Part shown: positions 1-5,150 of the stretch, piece after piece
Position numbering within the stretch: position 1 is the first letter of the stretch
Layout of the letters: the number at the start of each line of letters is the position of its first letter
From: Eubacteriales bacterium
GTDB taxonomy: Bacteria; Bacillota; Clostridia; Oscillospirales; CAG-382
NCBI GenBank assembly: GCA_028701715.1
Contig: JAQVQF010000132.1
Coordinates: 1-6,475, forward strand
Direction of reading: 5' to 3'
Length of the DNA stretch: 6,475 bases
Notes under the pieces: model-generated
What the model was told of the DNA's origin: nothing
Databases searched by the model: none
What the model saw: only the letters and a program-made list of their open reading frames with translations
Position numbers and translations under genes: made by a program

Positions 1-2265
1 AGAGCTTACGTCTAATGCTTCTGCTCTTAATCGTTCGATTTCTTTTTCGGTATAGCGATGCTTCAGCTGCGCTTCAATCAAAGCGTTGTTTATCGACGCA
101 ATTTCCGCGTCGAGCTTTTCAACGTCGCTGCTTCTGGTGAAAATTCCGACCTTCTTTTGCGACGATCCGCCGGTATAAGAACCGCCGGCGTTTATTATCT
201 GACCGTCAATGGTAACAATTTTGACGGTATATCCGCTCTTCTTTGCCATCACGGAGGCTTTTTCTATATCCTCTGCGATAACCGTTCTGCCCAGCAGGTC
301 ATCGGCGATGCCTTTGTATTCGGCTTCGCAGCTTATGAGATCTGAAGCTATCCCGATAAAACCGGGACAGTCCTTTATTTTCGAAACATCATATCTTCGG
401 CCCTTTACGGTATCGAGAGGCAACACGGTTATACGACCGCCGCCGGTGGTTTTAAGGTAATTAAGCGCCGCCTTGGCGTCGGCTTCCGTGCCGGATACGA
501 TAAATTGCACTGAAGCGCCGAGAGCGGTCTCTATCGCCACCACATATTCGCCCTCCGTGGAAAGGAGAGACGCCACTGTGCCTCTTATATCTATGGGTTT
601 GCCCGAAGTTTTTATCCTGCCTTCGGCAGCCTGACGCATGACGGTTTTTACCGAATCGGAATAGCCTTCAAACAATCTTTCAAGCCTTAGCAGAGCGCCG
701 CGCTGTTCTTCGGCCGCCGCCGCTTTCACTTTTAATGAGGATACGTTTTTTTCGCCCGCCGAACGCTCCTCTTCCAGCTTTTTCACTTTTGAATGAATAT
801 CGTTAATGGTGTTTTTTATCTGCGATATTTCCGCTTGCTTTGTTCTTTCTTCGCTTCCGAGCTTATCTTTTTCCTCCCTCAAGCCCGATAGTCTTGCCCT
901 GCTCTGCTCGAGCTGCACGCCGAACGAGTCGCCGCTTTTATCAGCTGCCGTTATAAGCGTTCTGCAGGATACGGCTTCCGTCATAACGATCGAAAGCTTT
1001 TCCGCCGCTTCCACGGCCGCCGCGACGGCATTTTCTTTCCTTTGTATGACCGAAACGCCGGGCGCGAGTATAGCATCGCGTTCGGCTGTCAGCATGTCGC
1101 TCTCGGCTTTTAATCTTTCGGCACAGGACACGGTGCCCGCAAGCTCCCTTTCGCAGGAAGCTATTTGTTCTTCAATAAGCGTTTTTCTTCCGGTGACAAG
1201 CTCGGATTCGCGTCTTCCGCTTTCGATTTTTTCCGTGTAATGCCCGGCATCGTTTTCAAAGACGGAATTCTGCCTCACAAGCTCCGCTGAAAGCGACGCC
1301 GTTTCGGCGGCTTTGTTGTCGAGCTCGGATTTGCGGCGCATCAGAGCATAGCCCTGATTGGTAAATTCCTCGTCTTCCTTTTCGATAGAGCCAAGCTCGT
1401 CGGACGCGAGTTCAAGCTCAAGCTTGGACGAAGCGAGCGTTCTTTCTCCGCCGTCAAGGCTTTCTCGCAGAGCGTCGGTTTTCTCAAGCCATATGGTTAT
1501 CTCAAGCTCTTTCTTTTCTTGCGCTAAAATTAAATATTTTTTCGCGTTTTCGGCTTCTTTGTAAAGCGGCTCGACACGGCTTTCCACCTCGGCAAGTATG
1601 TCGTTTACTCTTTCAAGATTCTGGTCCGTGTCGCGCAGTCTTCTTTCGGCTTCCTGCTTTTTAAAACGGAATTTGCTGATTCCGGCGGCTTCCTCAAATA
1701 TGCTCCGCCTTTCGTCGCCCTTTACCGACAGCACCTCCGCTATTTTGCCCTGACCTATGACGGAATAACCCTCGCGCCCTATTCCGGTATCGTAAAAAAG
1801 CTCGTATACATCCTTGAGACGCACCTGCTTTTTATTTATATAATATTCGCTCTCGCCCGAGCGGTAGTATTTTCTGGTGATGACAAATTCTTCCGTATCT
1901 GAAAGACGTGTCTTGGGCATTACGCCGGGTATATCTTTATCGGCGGTATTTTCATCCGAGCCATTTTCCGTTATTCCCGAAAAATTATCCGCGGCGTGCT
2001 CCGCCGAGGTATCGAGATATATGGAAACCGCGGCGTAATTGGCGGCGGGTCGTTTATCCGTACCGTTGAATATAACGTCTTCCATTTTGCTGCCGCGCAG
2101 CGATTTTGCCGACATTTCGCCCAGCACCCAGCGTATGGCGTCGCTGATATTGCTTTTTCCGCTTCCGTTAGGACCGATTACCGCCGTTATGCCGCCGTCA
2201 AAGGTCATTTTGGTTCTTTCGATGAAAGATTTGAAGCCCTGCATCTCAATAGCTTTGAGTCTCAA
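1..2265 (-). CDS. smc: Chromosome segregation ATPase SMC, N-terminal part (truncated by window edge)
   Basis: This encodes the first 755 residues of bacterial SMC, the ATP-driven DNA-loop and chromosome-organising protein that works as a homodimer with ScpA and ScpB on the nucleoid. Visible in order are the start LRLKAIEMQGFKSF, the Walker A motif GPNGSGKS at residues 31-38, the head-domain signature RSGESEYYIN, GYSVIGQGKI, and IFEEAAG at about 189-195. A long Glu/Lys/Arg/Ala-rich coiled coil follows from about 196 to 515. The hinge then runs from about GYSDSV (534-539) to GGSYTGG (694-700), and after it the returning coil begins. The family is usually near 1,190 residues, so the second coil, the LSGG signature and Walker B lie beyond base 1. 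The frame is open throughout. TTG at 2265 is chosen as start because an in-frame TAA lies at 2275-2277 and the next Met (2244) would remove the first beta strand. A segment rich in Asp, Glu and Asn at residues 87-126 is longer than usual in this family. Confidence 0.97.
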   Translation of the reverse strand, partial: MRLKAIEMQGFKSFIERTKMTFDGGITAVIGPNGSGKSNISDAIRWVLGEMSAKSLRGSKMEDVIFNGTDKRPAANYAAVSIYLDTSAEHAADNFSGITENGSDENTADKDIPGVMPKTRLSDTEEFVITRKYYRSGESEYYINKKQVRLKDVYELFYDTGIGREGYSVIGQGKIAEVLSVKGDERRSIFEEAAGISKFRFKKQEAERRLRDTDQNLERVNDILAEVESRVEPLYKEAENAKKYLILAQEKKELEITIWLEKTDALRESLDGGERTLASSKLELELASDELGSIEKEDEEFTNQGYALMRRKSELDNKAAETASLSAELVRQNSVFENDAGHYTEKIESGRRESELVTGRKTLIEEQIASCERELAGTVSCAERLKAESDMLTAERDAILAPGVSVIQRKENAVAAAVEAAEKLSIVMTEAVSCRTLITAADKSGDSFGVQLEQSRARLSGLREEKDKLGSEERTKQAEISQIKNTINDIHSKVKKLEEERSAGEKNVSSLKVKAAAAEEQRGALLRLERLFEGYSDSVKTVMRQAAEGRIKTSGKPIDIRGTVASLLSTEGEYVVAIETALGASVQFIVSGTEADAKAALNYLKTTGGGRITVLPLDTVKGRRYDVSKIKDCPGFIGIASDLISCEAEYKGIADDLLGRTVIAEDIEKASVMAKKSGYTVKIVTIDGQIINAGGSYTGGSSQKKVGIFTRSSDVEKLDAEIASINNALIEAQLKHRYTEKEIERLRAEALDVSS

Positions 2266-2278
2266 AGTAAATAATTAT

Positions 2279-2284
2279 TCCTTT
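2279..2284 (-). promoter_or_regulatory. Probable ribosome binding site of smc
   Basis: AAAGGA on the minus strand lies 13 nt before the TTG start at 2265. The spacing is longer than the usual 5-9 nt, so initiation may be modest. It is the only purine-rich Shine-Dalgarno-like stretch between the in-frame stop at 2275-2277 and the upstream hairpins, and it supports TTG 2265 over ATG 2244. Confidence 0.5.
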
Positions 2285-2310
2285 CCCGTAAATTACGATA
2301 TTTGCGCCGT

Positions 2311-2362
2311 TTTCAACGCAGGTGAGTATTTTTGCTTAAATATAAGCTTTCACCGCAGGTGA
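2311..2362. repeat. Near-perfect 15-nt direct repeat, two copies
   Basis: TTTCAACGCAGGTGA at 2311-2325 and TTTCACCGCAGGTGA at 2348-2362 match at 14 of 15 positions, with starts 37 bp apart. The second copy contains the 7-bp hairpin. The one difference spoils the palindrome in the first copy, which may therefore be a decayed duplicate. Confidence 0.5.
2334..2347. repeat. Short AT-rich inverted repeat
   Basis: GCTTA and TAAGC flank a 4-nt AATA loop. The arms are only 5 bp and AT-rich, so alone this could be chance. It is listed because it ends exactly where the 7-bp hairpin at 2348-2364 begins. Confidence 0.35.
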
Positions 2363-2364
2363 AA
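2348..2364. repeat. Perfect inverted repeat, 7-bp arms
   Basis: TTTCACC and GGTGAAA flank the 3-nt loop GCA, giving a perfect 7-bp stem on either strand. It directly abuts the smaller palindrome at 2334-2347 and lies 2 nt from the one at 2367-2383. There is no U-tract on the minus-strand side, so it is not a classical terminator. It may be an RNA hairpin in the leader of smc, a protein-binding palindrome, or part of a dispersed repeat. Confidence 0.6.
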
Positions 2365-2366
2365 TT

Positions 2367-2383
2367 CGCGGTGTTCAACCGCG
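2367..2383. repeat. Perfect inverted repeat, GC-rich 6-bp arms
   Basis: CGCGGT and ACCGCG enclose the 5-nt loop GTTCA. The stem is all G-C except one T-A pair, so it should be stable as RNA on either strand. It sits between the 7-bp hairpin at 2348-2364 and a weaker imperfect stem near the radical SAM stop codon. Confidence 0.55.
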
Positions 2384-2417
2384 GAAGGCACAAGCTCGCT
2401 GTCCGAAAGACTTGCTT

Positions 2418-3428
2418 TCAAACATATATATTCACGTTGTATTTTTCAATTCCGTCTTCTTCGGAGAACCTGATTTTTATCTTATAAAGCTGCTCTAATC
2501 TGCTCCTGTTAATCCCCTTCTGACCGATGCATTTGGAAAGCTCGCCTTTGGGAATCCTGACGGTAATCCCGTTTTTTTCCGGATTAACGCCGTCCAACAA
2601 TTCTTTTATCAGTCCGAAATATATTTCACCCTCCGCAAGCTCGCCTATCGCCGGATGATTGGCGCCGTACGGAGCGCAGGCAAGGTTTTCCGACGAATGA
2701 AGCCCGATTCGAAGAATTTCCACCTTATGCTTTATAAATACCCTTGCGCAGGCGGCGGCGCGGGTTACGGCTTCCTCTGTCGTAAGCGGAATGTATTCGC
2801 CCGATTTTACCATATCGTAAAGCGGAGTGTTTTCAAACACAACCAAGGGATATATTCTGCAGGTGTCGGCGCCGCAGGATACGATATCCTCCGCGGTTTT
2901 TATTTCACTGTCCGAGGTCGAAAGCGGTAATCCCACCATCATCTGTCCGCCCAGCTCGAAGCCGTTTTTCTTAATTATCGCGCAGGCTCGTTTTGCGGTG
3001 TCCGCATCATGCCCGCGACGCGCTGCCTCAAGCACTCTGTTATCGGTGGACTGTATGCCCAGCTCCACCGCCGTGACACCGTGGGATTTCAATATATCGC
3101 AAATATGTTGGTTTACATAATCAGGTCTTGTGGAGCACCTTATTCCTTTGACAAAGCCGCCGATATGGGAAGAGGCGCATTCGAGAAGCCTTATCATCCT
3201 ATCTTCGCCTATTCCGGTAAAGCTGCCGCCGAAAAAGGCGATCTCCGCTTCGCCGCTCTTCAAGGTCGAAAGCCCCCGCTCTATTGCGTCATTTACGCGA
3301 AAAAGCTCGTCGTTTATGTCGGGTTCCGTGCGTAAAACGCCGGTTATCCTGGTCTGGGAACAGAAAATGCAGCTGTTATGACAGCCGAGATGCGGTATAA
3401 ACACCGCGATATTGCTATGCCTTTTCAT
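2418..3428 (-). CDS. Radical SAM protein, Elp3-like catalytic domain
   Basis: This encodes a 336-residue member of the Elp3/MiaB/NifB-type radical SAM superfamily. Such enzymes use a [4Fe-4S] cluster to cleave S-adenosylmethionine to a 5'-deoxyadenosyl radical. The cluster motif CxxxCxxC is Cys16, Cys20 and Cys23 (GCHNSCIFC). Further family marks are GGSFT (67-71), the SAM-binding-type motif, STRPDY (99-104), ELGIQS (122-127), a GH pair near 139-140, and MMVGLP (163-168). There is no C-terminal GNAT acetyltransferase domain, so it is not a full Elp3. The last 50 residues instead contain KGELSKCIGQKG, resembling a KH-type GxxG loop. ATG 3428 is chosen because the protein then begins MKRHSNIAVFIPHLGC, as expected just before the cluster motif, and overlaps rnc by only 14 bp. 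The ribosome site is weak (GGCGAAG), which suggests coupling to rnc translation. Homologues occur between rnc and smc in Clostridia. The substrate is unknown; RNA modification is a guess from Elp3 kinship. Confidence 0.9.
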   Translation of the reverse strand: MKRHSNIAVFIPHLGCHNSCIFCSQTRITGVLRTEPDINDELFRVNDAIERGLSTLKSGEAEIAFFGGSFTGIGEDRMIRLLECASSHIGGFVKGIRCSTRPDYVNQHICDILKSHGVTAVELGIQSTDNRVLEAARRGHDADTAKRACAIIKKNGFELGGQMMVGLPLSTSDSEIKTAEDIVSCGADTCRIYPLVVFENTPLYDMVKSGEYIPLTTEEAVTRAAACARVFIKHKVEILRIGLHSSENLACAPYGANHPAIGELAEGEIYFGLIKELLDGVNPEKNGITVRIPKGELSKCIGQKGINRSRLEQLYKIKIRFSEEDGIEKYNVNIYV

Positions 3429-4137
3429 CTTCGCCGAAAAGCACAAGCGCTTTCTTTGCCGCCTGCTGTTCCGCTTCTCGTTTGGATTTTCCCGTTCCTG
3501 TGCCGAGAACATTGGAATTCAATCTCGCTTCGATGGTGAACCGCCTGTCATGGGGCGGTCCCTCCTCGCCGATAAGTACATATTCGAGAATTTCCTCAGG
3601 TGTTTCCTGCGCCAGTCTCTGGAGACGGGATTTATAATCCTCCGTTCCCTTTTTCATGGATATTTGCGCTGCCTCGGTTATCCACGGGAGTACGAATTCA
3701 CGAGCTTTTTCAATACCTCCGTCAAGATAAACCGCGGCAATAAGCGCCTCAAACGCATCGGAAAGTATGGATTTTCTTTTTCTGCCGTCGGTAGCCTCCT
3801 CACCGCGGCCGAGCAGAATATAATCGCCGAGCTTTATATTCCTGGCAAAAAGGGCAAGGGTGTTTTCACACACCACCGCCGCGCGTATCTTGGTGAGGTC
3901 GCCTTCGTCGAATGAACGGTAATTTTTATAAATATAGTCCGACACGATTACGGAAAGGACGGAATCACCCAAAAACTCAAGCCGTTCGTTGGAGGGTATC
4001 GAACCGTCGGCGGTACGGTTTTCATTGCAATAAGAGGAATGGGTAAGGGCGTTTAAGAGCAACGCTTTGTCGGAAAAAGCATAACCAATACATTTTTCAA
4101 GCTCCCGGTGGTCCTTTACCCTGTATGAATCGCTCAT
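3415..4137 (-). CDS. rnc: Ribonuclease III
   Basis: RNase III is a Mg2+-dependent homodimeric endonuclease that cuts double-stranded RNA and processes 16S and 23S rRNA precursors and some mRNAs in the cytoplasm. The 240-residue product has the usual family length. The catalytic domain carries the signature NERLEFLGDSVL at residues 50-61, with the acidic residues Glu54 and Asp58. The second acidic pair, Asp127 and Glu130, lies in SILSDAFEALI. The double-stranded RNA binding domain spans about 166-235 and shows GPPHDRRFTIEA and the basic helix KSKREAEQQAAKKAL. The ATG start at 4137 forms an ATGA overlap with the plsX stop codon and follows a strong AAGGAG. The 3' end overlaps the radical SAM gene by 14 bp. 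All catalytic residues are present and nothing looks damaged. Confidence 0.98.
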   Translation of the reverse strand: MSDSYRVKDHRELEKCIGYAFSDKALLLNALTHSSYCNENRTADGSIPSNERLEFLGDSVLSVIVSDYIYKNYRSFDEGDLTKIRAAVVCENTLALFARNIKLGDYILLGRGEEATDGRKRKSILSDAFEALIAAVYLDGGIEKAREFVLPWITEAAQISMKKGTEDYKSRLQRLAQETPEEILEYVLIGEEGPPHDRRFTIEARLNSNVLGTGTGKSKREAEQQAAKKALVLFGEDEKA

Positions 4138-5150
4138 TGTCCGTTCTCCTTTTCTTCCTCCGCTTCCGTTATTCCTTCCGATATCTTTTCGATAAGCCCG
4201 CTGAGGTGATAATCGCGCGCTTGCCTTATAGTTGACATAATACTTTTTGGCTCTGCGGAACCGTGGCTCTTTATGACAGGCTTGGACAAGCCGAGAAATG
4301 GCGCCCCGCCGTATTCCCTGTGATCTATACGCTTTTTGAAATCCGCCATGGAATCCTTGATAAGGATAGCCGATAAGCCCGTGATAAGATTTTTTTTGTA
4401 TATTTTTTTAAGGTTTTTCAATAAGAATTGTCCCATGCCCTCTATAAGCTTGAGAGCGATATTCCCCGTAAAGCCGTCGCATACGACAACGTCGCAAAAA
4501 TTTGCGGTAAGATCCCGCGCTTCGCAGTTGCCGATAAAATTCAGGTTGCTGTTTTTCAGTATCGCATAAGCGTCCCGGTACAACTGTGTGCCCTTGGTTT
4601 CCTCCGTGCCGTTATTCAAAAGCGCAACACGGGGATTGGGTATGCCCATAACACATTGGCAGTAGAGATTGCCCATTTGAGCGAACTGAACGAGAATTTC
4701 CGGTGTTACGTCGATATTGGCGCCCGAATCCACTATAATAAAGGGATTTTCAAAATTCACTATCGCGCCGAGAGCGGAACGGCGTATGCCCTTATGTCTT
4801 CTGACAAAAAGCGTTGCCGCCGTGAAAAGCGCGCCGGTATTGCCGGAGCTTATCATGGCGTCGCCCTTACCCTCCCGCAGCAGATCGCACGCCACGGCAA
4901 CGGATGAATCGCGTTTTTCCTTCTGCACCACGGAAGCATGGTCGGTCATTTCCACCCAGGTTTGGGTATGGACAACCTCTATATTTATGCCCGAGGTGTT
5001 AAGATTTTTCAATATCGGGTCTATTTGATTTTTATCGCCGACAAAGATAAGATCCACCTTATATTCACGGGCGCCCTCGACGGCGCCCATTACCATTGAG
5101 TAGGGAGCGTTATCCCCTCCCATGGCGTCAACTATTATTCTGGTTTTCAA
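4134..5150 (-). CDS. plsX: Phosphate acyltransferase PlsX
   Basis: PlsX converts acyl-ACP and phosphate to acyl-phosphate, the donor used by PlsY to acylate glycerol-3-phosphate in the first step of phospholipid synthesis. It is a peripheral membrane enzyme. With the TTG start the product is 338 residues, normal for the family. Recognisable motifs are VDAMGGDNAP (7-16), SSGNTGAL (101-108), NNGTEETKGT (179-188), CDGFTGN (224-230), EYGGAPFLGL (279-288) and KSHGSA (294-299). The Lys-rich and hydrophobic stretch at about 247-268 matches where known PlsX proteins carry a membrane-contacting helical tip. TTG 5150 is preferred because GAGGA lies 5 nt upstream and the protein then begins MKTRIIVDAMGGD, as in relatives. 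GTG 5162 in the same frame would add four residues but has no well-spaced ribosome site. The gene overlaps topA by 23 bp and rnc by 4 bp. acpP, often found between plsX and rnc, is absent here. Confidence 0.96.
   Translation of the reverse strand: MKTRIIVDAMGGDNAPYSMVMGAVEGAREYKVDLIFVGDKNQIDPILKNLNTSGINIEVVHTQTWVEMTDHASVVQKEKRDSSVAVACDLLREGKGDAMISSGNTGALFTAATLFVRRHKGIRRSALGAIVNFENPFIIVDSGANIDVTPEILVQFAQMGNLYCQCVMGIPNPRVALLNNGTEETKGTQLYRDAYAILKNSNLNFIGNCEARDLTANFCDVVVCDGFTGNIALKLIEGMGQFLLKNLKKIYKKNLITGLSAILIKDSMADFKKRIDHREYGGAPFLGLSKPVIKSHGSAEPKSIMSTIRQARDYHLSGLIEKISEGITEAEEEKENGQ
4146..4151 (-). promoter_or_regulatory. Ribosome binding site of rnc
   Basis: AAGGAG lies 8 nt before the rnc ATG at 4137, inside the last codons of plsX. 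With the ATGA stop/start overlap it supports translational coupling of rnc to plsX. Confidence 0.8.

Larger units (their letters stand above)
2266..2417. other. Intergenic region between the radical SAM gene and smc
   Basis: This 152-bp gap is the only appreciable non-coding stretch in the window. Its left half (near smc) is AT-rich and holds the smc ribosome site. Its right half holds consecutive inverted repeats, listed separately. There is no hairpin followed by a run of T on the minus strand, so no intrinsic terminator is evident and read-through into smc is plausible. A weak promoter-like pair for smc is GTGAAA (2348-2353) and AATACT (2325-2330), 17 bp apart and each matching 4 of 6 consensus bases. 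That is close to what chance would give, so it is only a suggestion. No RNA family is recognised. Confidence 0.7.

Noticed and set aside
806..1240. Plus-strand Ser-rich open frame of 144 codons
   Set aside because: Antisense to the SMC coiled coil. The Ser and Leu richness is the complement of Glu, Lys and Arg codons.
2334..2383. Intrinsic terminator after the radical SAM gene
   Set aside because: The stems at 2348-2364 and 2367-2383 are not followed by a T-run on the minus strand; the adjacent run near 2329-2333 reads as A on that strand.
2313..2417. 35-codon open minus-strand frame in the gap before smc
   Set aside because: Its only start-like codon is an internal TTG without a ribosome site, and it is made of the inverted-repeat sequence, so coding is not supported.
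3426..3512. 28-residue N-terminal extension of the radical SAM protein
   Set aside because: It would lie wholly inside rnc and be highly basic and unconserved in character. The start at 3428 gives the expected N-terminus just before the iron-sulphur cysteines.
3412..3915. Long plus-strand open frame (167 codons) opposite rnc
   Set aside because: It lies entirely antisense to rnc and the start of the radical SAM gene, both of which have intact family motifs, and its translation shows no recognisable domain.
4428..4907. Plus-strand open frame of 159 codons
   Set aside because: It is antisense to the conserved core of plsX and encodes no recognised domain.
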